Assembly: GCF_000308855.1 (NCBI RefSeq)
Contig: NZ_BAGM01000096.1
Location: 124,001 to 188,000 of the forward strand
Length of the DNA stretch: 64,000 bases
From: Nocardia veterana NBRC 100344
Lineage (GTDB): Bacteria > Actinomycetota > Actinomycetes > Mycobacteriales > Mycobacteriaceae
Direction: 5' to 3'
The notes beneath the pieces are model-generated. The model was given only the letters and a program-made list of their open reading frames with translations, was not told where the DNA came from and searched no databases. Shown piece after piece: positions 16,886-24,639 of this stretch (the stretch's first letter is position 1; each line of letters starts with the position of its first letter). Both the position numbers and the translations under genes were made by a program.

Positions 16886-17581
16886 TCATGTCCGAGTCTC
16901 GGCGGGCAGCGCCGGCCCCGGGTGTCCGGATAGCGGGGAGGACCCGAGCCCGAGATGGCTTGCGAGGATGGCTACCTGGTCCGCGAATCGTTCGAGGAAT
17001 TCCGGTGAGCGCGGGTCGGCGTTGCAGACGCCTTCGACGATGTGCGGCAGCGTGGTGGGCGCCATCGCCGCGGCCATGAGCATGATCACCAGACAAGCGG
17101 GGTCGAGATCGCCGGGCAGACGACCGGCCTGCTGCAGGTTGCGCAGCTCGTCGATGCTGTCGGCGAACGGTCGAGTGTCCGAGGGGGATTCGGCTCCGGT
17201 CTCACGGTTCTCGCGGTATTCGAGTCCGTTCCAGGCCAGCAGGCGCACCCCGTCCGGATTGTGCAGCGCCTCCAGTGCGTAGCGGCGCAGTTGTTCGGGC
17301 AACGGCGTGTCCGGCGCGACCAGCGCACCCTGACGCTGCTGCCAGCGTTGCGTAATCGCTTGATACAGGCCTTGTTTGCCGTCGAAGTAGTAGGAGATCA
17401 GCTGCACGTTCACCCCGGCGCGAGCGGCGATCGCTCCGATCCGGGCACCGGCATACCCATGGGCGCCGAACTCGGCCGTCGCCGCGTCCAGAATCAGCGC
17501 GCGCGTGCGTTCGGGATCGCGCTGCCGCTCCTGCGGCGCGGGTGACCGGCGGGGCTTGGACGCAGGCATGCCGCCGATCAT
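16886..17581 (-). CDS. TetR/AcrR family transcriptional regulator
   Basis: 231 residues from ATG 17581 (GGTGG five bases upstream); ATG 17569 is an equally possible start. The N-terminal helix-turn-helix is clear: RALILDAATAEFGAHGYAG, then GAIAARAGVNVQLISYYF, about residues 22-70. The rest is the helical ligand and dimer domain. It diverges from the FAD monooxygenase gene at 17713, and the intergenic region contains an inverted repeat, so autorepression and control of that gene are likely. The ligand is unknown. Confidence 0.9.
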   Translation of the reverse strand: MIGGMPASKPRRSPAPQERQRDPERTRALILDAATAEFGAHGYAGARIGAIAARAGVNVQLISYYFDGKQGLYQAITQRWQQRQGALVAPDTPLPEQLRRYALEALHNPDGVRLLAWNGLEYRENRETGAESPSDTRPFADSIDELRNLQQAGRLPGDLDPACLVIMLMAAAMAPTTLPHIVEGVCNADPRSPEFLERFADQVAILASHLGLGSSPLSGHPGPALPAETRT

Positions 17582-17610
17582 ACAACCACCGAGCACTATC
17601 AAACATATCT

Positions 17611-17638
17611 TTGTCAGTTTCAAATGAATGATTGACAA
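17611..17638. promoter_or_regulatory. Probable TetR operator between divergent genes
   Basis: A nested inverted repeat: outer arms TTGTCA (17611-17616) and TGACAA (17633-17638), inner arms TTCA and TGAA around a two-base centre. It is an A/T-rich island between the TetR gene and the FAD monooxygenase gene, where their divergent promoters must lie. The TTGACA at 17632-17637 could double as a -35 element, but no convincing -10 follows. Confidence 0.5.
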
Positions 17639-17712
17639 CTGTCGGGCGGAGGGCTCACGATGGCTTCACGAGCCCGGTCGACAGGCAGCCGCACCCAGTA
17701 AGGGAGATCGAA

Positions 17713-18850
17713 ATGTCCGACAGCACAAGAGTTCTCATCGCCGGCGGTGGTATCGGAGGCCTGGCACTGGCGCAGGCGCTGCACCGTGACGGAGTCGACG
17801 TGGCCGTCTACGAGCAGGACCCGACGCCGCGCACACGTCACCAGGGCTATCGCATCCACATCGACCCGACCGGCAATGCCGCACTGGCCGACTGCCTCAC
17901 GCCGCAGGTGCTGGATCTGCTGCGCCGCACCAGCGGACGCAACGGCAACCTGGTCACCACGTTCACCACCGGGCTACAGCGAGTGTTCGCGCAGGAATTC
18001 CCCGACATCCCCGACGATCAGATCACCGCGGTCGATCGCAACACCTTCCGCCAGGGGCTGCTCACCGGCCCTCGACGAGATCGTCGAGTTCGGGCGCGCG
18101 GTATCGGGCTATCAGGTGCTCGACACCGGCCGGGTGCGGGTCGAGTTCACCGATGGCGGCAGCGACGAGGGCGATCTGTTGATCGGCGCGGACGGGGTCG
18201 GATCGGCCATCCGCCGCCAACTGCTACCCGATGCCGTGGTCGAAGACTTCGGGCTGCGGTGCATCTACGGCCGAATGCCCCTCACCAGCCGACTGTCACC
18301 CGAGGAATTCGAGCGCGGACTGTGCTGGGTGTCCAGCGACAGCACGTGCGGTGCCGGATTCGGCACCGTTCGGTTCCGCACCCCGCTCGACGAACGGCCC
18401 GACTACCTGATGGTCACCCTCATAGCGACCCCGCTCCGTCTGGGCGTCACCGACGAGGTGTTGTTCGACATGTCGTCGCAACAGCTGTGGAAACTCTCGG
18501 TCGAGACCACCGCCGACTGGCACCCCGCGATCGGCGAAATCTACGCCCGCTCCGATACCGAGACGTTCTTCCCGATCACCTTTCGCATCAGCGGGCAGAT
18601 ACCGATATGGGAGCCCGGCCCGGTCACCCTGCTCGGCGACGCGATCCACACCATGCCACCCACCGCCGGGGCGGGCGCGAACACCGCCCTCGCCGACGCC
18701 GCCACTCTGGCCGGCGAAATCCTTTCCGCCGCACGGGGCCAGAAGACACTCACCGAAGCCGTCGCCGCGTATCAGACGGTCATGCTGCCCCGCGGCCGCC
18801 AGGCCATCGACAACTCCCGGCACCTGGCCGCCCGCATGTTCGCCGACTGA
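17713..18850 (+). pseudogene. FAD-dependent monooxygenase with a single-base frameshift
   Basis: Starts at ATG 17713 with AAGGGAG 8 bases upstream. The first frame has the FAD dinucleotide-binding motif (IAGGGIGGLALAQAL, residues 8-22) and runs in register to 18068. At the CCC run 18069-18071 the homology moves to the next frame and continues to 18850, including GADGVGSAIRR and the second FAD motif LLGDAIHTMPPTAGAG near the C-terminus. Deleting one C would restore a single protein of about 379 residues of the PHBH/UbiH-like group. Either the gene is a recent pseudogene or the base is a sequencing error. It is divergent from, and probably repressed by, the TetR gene at 16886. Confidence 0.85.
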
Positions 18851-19028
18851 CCACCATCACAACCAGGCCATAACAGAATGTGACGGACGCGCAGGATCCC
18901 CAGCACGTCGCATCTGCCACCATCGTGAACGTGGCTCTCCCCCTGGCTGGGTGAGATCGAGATCAGGGGCAGGTGCGGTGCCGAATATTCGGTCGACCGC
19001 GAGGGCTCCGACAGGTAACGATGCCGAT

Positions 19029-19895
19029 GTGACGAGTCTGGGCGTGGTGTTCAAACCGCAGAATCCTCCCGAGCGCCTGCGGGAGGTGGTGCGGGTGGCC
19101 GATTCGACCGGGCTGGAACAGCTTTGGCTGTGCGAAGACTGTTTCGCCGAGGGCGGTATCTCGACCGCCGCAGCCGCGCTGGCCTGGTCCGAGCAGGTAC
19201 GGATCGGTGTCGGGGTGCTCCCGGCGCCACTGCGCAATGTCGCGGTCACAGCGATGGAGATCGCCACACTGGAGCGGATGTTCCCCGGTCGGCCGATGTG
19301 GGGAGTCGGCCACGGAAATCAGCAGTGGATGGGCCAGGCCGGCGGCCGGGTCGCTTCGCCGCTCACCTTGCTGCACGAATACCTCGATGCCCTGCGGGGT
19401 CTACTCGCGGGCGAGCGAATCACGGTGGGGGGCCGTTATGCCCGACTCGACGACGTCGCTCTCGACTGGCCCCCGGTCACCGCGCCGGCTGTGGTCGTCG
19501 GGGGTTTCGGACCGCGCACCCTGCGGTTGGCCGGTGAGTTCGCCGATGGCGTCATCACCGGCACCACGCTGAATGGAATGCGACAGGCCGTCGAGCTGAC
19601 GCGGCAGGGCCGGGCAGCGCGCGAGCACAGCGGAGACTTCTCATTCATGGTCCAGCTGGTGGCCGCCACCGGCCCCGACGCGGACGCCCGCGCCGAAGCC
19701 GAAGTGCGAAAACTAGGTCATGACATCACCGACGGCCTCTGCGCCGTCGGCGATGCGCGGGCGATCGCCGACACCATCGCACAATGGGCAGAAGCGGGTG
19801 CCGACACCGTGATCCTCGAACCCACCCCCGACGAACCCGATCCCGTCGGATTCTTCCGCTTCATCGCCGAGAAAGTCCGCCCCCTCGTCCGATGA
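19029..19895 (+). CDS. LLM-class flavin-dependent oxidoreductase
   Basis: 288 residues from GTG 19029. The homologous part begins with SLGVVFKPQNPPERL, so upstream extensions were rejected. Luciferase-like fold: LEQLWLCEDCF near residue 35, GVGVLPAPLRN near 65, GVGHGNQQWMGQAG near 95, and the PAVVVGGFGPRTLRLAGEFAD phosphate/flavin-binding region near 155-175. FMN or F420 is the likely cofactor; the substrate is unknown. It stands alone between the FAD monooxygenase and the tRNA gene. Confidence 0.85.
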   Translation: MTSLGVVFKPQNPPERLREVVRVADSTGLEQLWLCEDCFAEGGISTAAAALAWSEQVRIGVGVLPAPLRNVAVTAMEIATLERMFPGRPMWGVGHGNQQWMGQAGGRVASPLTLLHEYLDALRGLLAGERITVGGRYARLDDVALDWPPVTAPAVVVGGFGPRTLRLAGEFADGVITGTTLNGMRQAVELTRQGRAAREHSGDFSFMVQLVAATGPDADARAEAEVRKLGHDITDGLCAVGDARAIADTIAQWAEAGADTVILEPTPDEPDPVGFFRFIAEKVRPLVR

Positions 19896-20100
19896 CCAAC
19901 GGCATCCGGTCCCGGCGGCGGCGAAGATTTTTCGACCGAGATGAGGTCGAAGCCAGCGCCGCGGAAGACAACACGGTGGCGGTGACTTCAGCCGGGGATG
20001 CCGCTGCCGAAGGCACCCCGACTCGATCGGATCGCTGTTCGAACAGCCGGACGACGGCAGCGCGGTATGAGTTGTCGTCGGAAGTGTCGCCAGAACGGAC

Positions 20101-20128
20101 AAAAGGCCCGGCAATTGCCGGGCCTTTT
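20101..20128 (-). terminator. Intrinsic terminator of the tRNA-Ala gene
   Basis: The 28 bases are a perfect palindrome: AAAAGGCCCGGC, centre AATT, GCCGGGCCTTTT. On the minus strand it starts 3 bases past the tRNA CCA end and finishes in TTTT, as expected for rho-independent termination. Confidence 0.85.
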
Positions 20129-20131
20129 ACC

Positions 20132-20207
20132 TGGTGGAGCTAAGGGGACTCGAACCCCTGACCCCCACACTGCCAGTGTGGTGCGCTACCAGCTGCGCCA
20201 TAGCCCC
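20132..20207 (-). tRNA. tRNA-Ala (anticodon GGC), CCA end encoded
   Basis: The reverse complement folds as a cloverleaf: acceptor GGGGCTA pairs with TAGCTCC (one G-U), the anticodon stem-loop is CACTGGCAGTG with anticodon GGC, and the T loop is GGTTCGAGTCC. The discriminator A is followed by an encoded CCA (20134-20132). It reads alanine GCC/GCU codons. No integrated element abuts either end. Confidence 0.97.
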
Positions 20208-20323
20208 AGGTTTTCGCACCTCGGGGTGTTCCCCGCGTGCTTGAAAGAAGTTACACCACCCGGACTCACCGAACCAAATCGCCTGGATACGGGGCTGGTG
20301 GAACGCGCGTTCGAACGATAGAC

Positions 20324-20339
20324 TCGAACACATGTTCGA
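20324..20339. promoter_or_regulatory. LexA SOS box overlapping the DUF222 start codon
   Basis: TCGAACACATGTTCGA matches the mycobacterial/actinobacterial SOS consensus TCGAAC-N4-GTTCGA exactly. A -10-like TAGACT at 20319-20324 lies 7 bases before ATG 20332, so transcription should begin at or next to the start codon, giving a leaderless mRNA. LexA bound here would cover both the start site and the ATG. Confidence 0.85.
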
Positions 20340-21891
20340 CGGCGGAGAGCTTCAGGCGATGAGCGACGAGGGGCTGGTCGATGCGCTGCGGCGGGCACAT
20401 GGGGCGGCGGCATTCGCACAGGCGGCGGAGGTGCGGGCGGTGCGGGAGTTGTATCGGCGCCATCGCGCCGAGAACGCCGCGCCGGGGCCCGGTGGGGTAC
20501 GGGCTGGAGAGTTCGCCGCGGCGGAGGTCTCGATGGCGGTGCAGGTATCGGAGCAGGTCGCGGCCGCGCTGATCGATATCGGATTGGCACTGGACGGATT
20601 GCCGCAGACCCGCGAGGCATTCGGTGCGGGCCGATTGGATCTGGCTCGGGTGCAGGTGATCGTCGACAATGCCCGCGGGCTGCCGCGCGATCTGCTCGCC
20701 GACCTGGAAGGTCCACTGGTCGAAGCGGGAGTGCGGACGACTCCGGCACGGCTGCGGCAAACCGCGCGACGCTGGTTGAGCCGATTGGACAGCGCCGGCG
20801 AGCAGCGTCGACGCGAGCAGCGAGAGGACTGCCGCGATATCCGGCTGACCGCCGTCCAGGACGGTGTGGCCGTCGTCGCGGGATTACTTCCCGCAGACGG
20901 GGCTCAGACCGTGGCGATGCGATTGCGGGAGATGGCGAACGAGGTGTGCGACGCCGACCCGCGAACACTCCCGCAGCGCCGCGCCGATGCCCTGGTCGCA
21001 CTCGCCGACGGTTCCGGGCAGCTGCACTGCCGCTGCGGACGCGGAAGTCGTTGCCCCGCAGCGAGTCCCGCCGACGCGACGAACGGCGGTCGCGGTCCGC
21101 GATCGACGGCGACCCGGCGCCCGCTGATCCACATCGGCGTCAGCGCGCGAACCCTGACCGGGGAGAGCGATGAACCCGGGCACCTGGTCGGCTACGGGCC
21201 GATCGACGCGGACCTGGTCCGCCGCCTCGCCGAACGGGGCGACATCGTTGTCGCGGCGACCGAACGCATCAGTGGCCGAACCCGATCGAGCACGGACGAG
21301 CGGCGGGAAGATTTCGATCTCTCGCACGAGGGAACCGGTCCGTCGCGGGCGGTCGGCGCGCCGGTGTACTCGCCGGACCGCACGTGCCGGTTTCCCGGCT
21401 GCACCGTGCCGGCCAGATCCGCGCCGACGCCGCTGGACAACGGCGAGAAAGACGAAAGTGCCACGGCCGACGATATTTCCGGCGAACGTACCGCGGCGTC
21501 ACAACCCGAACCATCTCGACCCCGGGACCACCGACACCATCCGATCCGCCCGATCGCATTGTGTGCACACCACCGCCGACTGGCAACCCTTACCGCACAA
21601 CGGAAGACACGGTGGCAGGTGCGCTGGCTGGACACCGATCGGGTCCGCTGGGTGAGTCCGACCGGTGACATACGCACCACCGTCGACGAGGACATGCGAT
21701 ATCTCTTCCCACACCGCGATTCCGAGGCCCCGGTCATCGAGCCCACCCCCGGGCCGACTTCCGTTGTCGCAGTAGCGGTTTCCACGCTCGATCCGACCTA
21801 CCCCATCGACGACCACGCACTGATCCATCGGCGCCTCGCCGAAGGCACACCCGAGGACTGCACGCTGACCGGCGAAAGCTTCGGTCGCTGA
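20332..21891 (+). CDS. DUF222/HNH endonuclease-like protein (13E12-type), LexA-controlled
   Basis: 519 residues from ATG 20332. Residues about 10-330 are the helical DUF222 region (LRQTARRWLSRLD, LLPADGAQTVAMRL). The C-terminal HNH part has CRFPGC near 352, then DHRHHP near 400 and LCAHHRRLATL near 410, followed by the usual Trp-rich tail. In typical relatives the Cys pair and the DH are separated by only about 15 residues; here a polar stretch of some 40 residues intervenes, so the nuclease core may be altered. The family is a DNA-damage-inducible group in mycobacteria, in line with the SOS box on the start codon. The role in vivo is unknown. Confidence 0.9.
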   Translation: MFDGGELQAMSDEGLVDALRRAHGAAAFAQAAEVRAVRELYRRHRAENAAPGPGGVRAGEFAAAEVSMAVQVSEQVAAALIDIGLALDGLPQTREAFGAGRLDLARVQVIVDNARGLPRDLLADLEGPLVEAGVRTTPARLRQTARRWLSRLDSAGEQRRREQREDCRDIRLTAVQDGVAVVAGLLPADGAQTVAMRLREMANEVCDADPRTLPQRRADALVALADGSGQLHCRCGRGSRCPAASPADATNGGRGPRSTATRRPLIHIGVSARTLTGESDEPGHLVGYGPIDADLVRRLAERGDIVVAATERISGRTRSSTDERREDFDLSHEGTGPSRAVGAPVYSPDRTCRFPGCTVPARSAPTPLDNGEKDESATADDISGERTAASQPEPSRPRDHRHHPIRPIALCAHHRRLATLTAQRKTRWQVRWLDTDRVRWVSPTGDIRTTVDEDMRYLFPHRDSEAPVIEPTPGPTSVVAVAVSTLDPTYPIDDHALIHRRLAEGTPEDCTLTGESFGR

Positions 21892-21943
21892 GCCGCAGTC
21901 GTTCAATCAGCCCAACGAGTGATCGGAGGACACCGCGAACACC

Positions 21944-22177
21944 ATGACTTGTCAGGATCGTCCACCCGCCCCCACGATCATCGACGCCGGGGTGGAGCGA
22001 CAACGGATCGCCGCGTTGGAGCAACTGCGACTGCGACTGGAATCCGAACTCGACCGGACGGCCGCCGGCGCCGGATACGCCGCGATGGCGGGCCAGCTCC
22101 GCGATACCGTGAATGCGATCGCGGATGCCCGTAACCGCATCTACGAGGTGTTACTCGGCGACGACGAGATCGGTTGA
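21944..22177 (+). CDS. Small helical hypothetical protein
   Basis: 77 residues from ATG 21944, 52 bases after the DUF222 gene on the same strand; GGAGG lies about 16 bases upstream, further than ideal. Residues 18-70 are a continuous heptad-like helix (ALEQLRLRLESELDR, QLRDTVNAIADARNRI), probably a coiled coil. No named family is recognised. Codon usage is strongly GC3-biased, consistent with real coding. It could be co-transcribed with the SOS-controlled gene. Confidence 0.6.
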   Translation: MTCQDRPPAPTIIDAGVERQRIAALEQLRLRLESELDRTAAGAGYAAMAGQLRDTVNAIADARNRIYEVLLGDDEIG

Positions 22178-22193
22178 CATCGGCCGAAAGGCG

Positions 22194-22228
22194 CCGGCCC
22201 GGACGGTTGGGGATACCGCCCGGGCCGG
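22194..22228. terminator. Bidirectional terminator hairpin
   Basis: Stem CCGGCCCGG (22194-22202) and CCGGGCCGG (22220-22228), 9 base pairs with a 17-base loop, between the convergent genes ending at 22177 and 22250. There is no T-tract, as is common in actinobacteria. Confidence 0.6.
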
Positions 22229-22249
22229 ATCACGACGGACACGCCCGAT

Positions 22250-22996
22250 TCAGCCGGCGAGCTGGGTGACCCAATCCGACTTCTCGACATCGACATTCGC
22301 ACCGTCGTCGAGCACGGTCGGCGTTTGCACCTGACCGACGGCGTCCTTCAGCGCTGTCAGCGAGGACTGCGCGTGGTTGCGTGCCGAATCCACACGATCA
22401 CCCTTCGCAATGCACTGCTGCACCTCGGATGATGCCCCGGAATCCTTGGCGATGGCGGCCAATTCGTCATTGGTCAGGTTGCCGCCACCCTCGGTGGGCT
22501 GCTTCGTGGTGAACAGCGCCATATGGAATTTGGCGAACACCGGACCGTCACCGGCGTCGGCAACACATTCCGCGGCCGCCACCGCGCGCGTCGAATAGTC
22601 CTTACTTCCCGACTTCGAGTCCAGGAAGTTCACGAACCGGTAGCGCACCGCGAACTTGCCCGCGTCGATCTCCTTCGAGATCTGCTGACCGTAGTAGTGC
22701 TCGAGCGAGCCGCATGAGGGGCACATCGGATCCTCGAAGATATCGATCGTCTTCGGCACAGAGGTCTTACCGAGCACGATCGCTCCGTCGGAATCCAGGA
22801 GCGCCTGCACCGCCGGATCGTGGGCGGCACCGTATCCGTCGTCCTGCACCGTCAAACCATGGTCGCTGTTCCAGCGCACGACAAGCACCACGATCACCGC
22901 GACAACCACCAGCGCCACCGCGCCCAGCGCATAGGTGATGCGGTTGGACATCGGTCGTGGCGTGTACTTCGATCCGGAAGAATTCACGGCGTCCAC
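22250..22996 (-). CDS. Membrane-anchored DsbA-like thiol oxidoreductase
   Basis: 248 residues from GTG 22996 (GTG 22987 would give 245). One N-terminal transmembrane helix (ALGAVALVVVAVIVVLVV, about residues 25-42) places the domain outside the membrane. The thioredoxin-like domain has the redox motif CPSC within FEDPMCPSCGSLEHYY and a cis-proline-like QTPTVL near the C-terminus, as in the DsbA/MdbA-type extracytoplasmic oxidoreductases of actinobacteria. Role: forming or isomerising disulphides in exported proteins. A second cysteine pair (AAECVAD and QQCIAKG) is also present. Confidence 0.88.
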   Translation of the reverse strand: MDAVNSSGSKYTPRPMSNRITYALGAVALVVVAVIVVLVVRWNSDHGLTVQDDGYGAAHDPAVQALLDSDGAIVLGKTSVPKTIDIFEDPMCPSCGSLEHYYGQQISKEIDAGKFAVRYRFVNFLDSKSGSKDYSTRAVAAAECVADAGDGPVFAKFHMALFTTKQPTEGGGNLTNDELAAIAKDSGASSEVQQCIAKGDRVDSARNHAQSSLTALKDAVGQVQTPTVLDDGANVDVEKSDWVTQLAG

Positions 22997-23088
22997 TTTG
23001 CCAAAGCCCCGCAGCCGGAGGTATTCGGCCGCCGTATTCCGCCACCGTCCGACCGGTCCGCCGTCGCCGCGGCCAGGAAACCGGCGTC

Positions 23089-23694
23089 TCAGCTCTCGTC
23101 GTCCACGGAGTCCACCGCGCCCGCGGGCACACCCACCAGGCCGTAGAGCACCAATTCCTCGAGCGACCGGGCGAAACCGTCCACATCGTCGATATCGCGG
23201 ATACACATGGCGAACAGCGCCGCGCCGGCGATCATATCCAGCACGGTGTCGGAATCGACCCCCGCTCGCGCGGTTCCCGATTCCAGATACCGGGCCAACT
23301 CGTGCCGGGTGGGCGTATCCAATCGCGCCGAAAGTTTCTGGTACAGACCCGAATCGGCCCGCATCTCGGTCATCAGTCCGGGCATGGCCTCACGCGCCGC
23401 GCGAGCGCCGAACAACTGGATCGTCCCGCGAATCACCTTGCGGATCTCCGCGACCAGATCGTCGGCCCGCTCGGCGCTGCCGACATCGGGGAACACCGCC
23501 CGCGCGATCAGATGCGCCTTCGACGGCCAGCGCCGATAGATCGCCGGCCGGCTCACCCCGGCGCGCGTAGCGATCGCGTCGATCGAGACGGCCGCATATC
23601 CGCGCTCCTCGAGCAGACTGCGAGCCGCCGCGAGCACCGCTCGATCCACCTCCGGATCACGATGCGGGCCGAGCCGATGGCGAGCGTTCACCAC
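23089..23694 (-). CDS. TetR/AcrR family transcriptional regulator
   Basis: 201 residues from GTG 23694 (GTG 23691 is also possible). Helix-turn-helix at about residues 15-62: AVLAAARSLLEERGYAAVS followed by IATRAGVSRPAIYRRW. The C-terminal helical domain resembles regulators of fatty-acid or steroid-type degradation. It is divergent from the SDR/DapB-like pair at 23786, with two matching operators in the 90-base gap, so it very likely represses those genes and itself. Confidence 0.92.
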   Translation of the reverse strand: MVNARHRLGPHRDPEVDRAVLAAARSLLEERGYAAVSIDAIATRAGVSRPAIYRRWPSKAHLIARAVFPDVGSAERADDLVAEIRKVIRGTIQLFGARAAREAMPGLMTEMRADSGLYQKLSARLDTPTRHELARYLESGTARAGVDSDTVLDMIAGAALFAMCIRDIDDVDGFARSLEELVLYGLVGVPAGAVDSVDDES

Positions 23695-23704
23695 ACAACC
23701 GTCC

Positions 23705-23733
23705 TTGTCAGCGCAGGCATCAGTCGTTACAGT
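23705..23733 (+). promoter_or_regulatory. Sigma-A-type promoter of the SDR/DapB-like operon
   Basis: TTGTCA (23705-23710), 17 bases, then TACAGT (23728-23733). The predicted start is near 23740, about 45 bases before GTG 23786. The -10 lies inside the first TetR operator, so repressor binding would block polymerase. Confidence 0.5.
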
Positions 23734-23764
23734 CTGTCACATCTGAGTCGTTACATTCTGTAAC
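23726..23764. promoter_or_regulatory. Twin TetR operators
   Basis: Two copies of a 15-base dyad start 24 bases apart: GTTACA-GTC-TGTCAC (23726-23740) and GTTACA-TTC-TGTAAC (23750-23764, perfect arms). Both are preceded by AGTC. They sit in the divergent intergenic region of the TetR gene and the SDR gene, the classic place for a local repressor. Confidence 0.8.
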
Positions 23765-23785
23765 TGCTGAATTCGAGGAGACGTC

Positions 23786-24613
23786 GTGTCCACTACCGAC
23801 CAGCCGATCGCCGCCGCGGATACCTACCGGCCACTCCCCCTACTCGAGGGCAAGGTCGTCGTGCTGTCCGGTGTGGGTCCGGGGCTGGGCCGCGCGCTGG
23901 GCACCGAAGCGGCCCGGATGGGCGCGGACCTGGTGCTGGTCAGCCGCACCGAACGCCGGCTGGAGAAAATGGCCGAGGTGGTGCGGTCGCACGGCCGCAA
24001 AGCGCTGGTGGCGCCCACCGACATCACCGACGAAGAGCAGCGGCGTGCGCTGGTGGACCGGGCCCTCGCCGAGTTCGGCCGGGTCGACTGCCTGATCAAC
24101 AACGCCTTCGCCATCCCGCCGATGGAACCGATCACCGGCATCGAACTGGACGCCCTGCGCACCGCGAACGAGACCAATGTCTTTGCGCCCCTGCGGCTTT
24201 CGACGCTGTTCGCCGATGCGCTGGCCGCCGCACGCGGCTCGATCATCATGCTCAATTCCTGTGTGAGTTTCGATTCCGAGCCGATCTACGCCGGCTACAA
24301 GCTGTCGAAAGGCACACTCGCGCACCTGGCTTCGTCGCTGGCGACCGAACTGGGCCCGCGCGGCATCCGGGTCAACAGTGTCGCGCCCTCCTACATCTAC
24401 GAGGACGTGAACAAGGCCTACTTCGACTGGCTGGCCGCGCAGGACGGCGTCACCCACGAGGAGATCTACCGGCGCAAGGCCGAACCGACCGACCTCAAAC
24501 GCCTCGCCGCGCCCGAGGAGGTGGCCCGCGCCGCCCTGTTCCTCGCCAGCGACCTCGCCTCCGCCGTGACGGGCCAGATTCTCACCGTCGACTGCGGCGA
24601 ATATCACAACTGA
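23786..24613 (+). CDS. SDR family NAD(P)-dependent oxidoreductase
   Basis: 275 residues from GTG 23786 with GAGGAG 5 bases upstream. Classical SDR: cofactor motif VVLSGVGPGLGRALG near residue 25-38 (G-x3-GxG), NNAF in place of NNAG near 110, catalytic Ser in MLNSCVSF, and Tyr-x3-Lys in YAGYKLSK near 170. The end has TGQILTVDCG. It oxidises or reduces a hydroxyl/ketone on an unknown substrate, in the cytoplasm. First gene of a two-gene unit with the DapB-like gene 26 bases downstream, both probably under the divergent TetR repressor. Confidence 0.9.
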   Translation: MSTTDQPIAAADTYRPLPLLEGKVVVLSGVGPGLGRALGTEAARMGADLVLVSRTERRLEKMAEVVRSHGRKALVAPTDITDEEQRRALVDRALAEFGRVDCLINNAFAIPPMEPITGIELDALRTANETNVFAPLRLSTLFADALAAARGSIIMLNSCVSFDSEPIYAGYKLSKGTLAHLASSLATELGPRGIRVNSVAPSYIYEDVNKAYFDWLAAQDGVTHEEIYRRKAEPTDLKRLAAPEEVARAALFLASDLASAVTGQILTVDCGEYHN

Positions 24614-24639
24614 AACACTCACGGCTACAAGGAGTTCCG

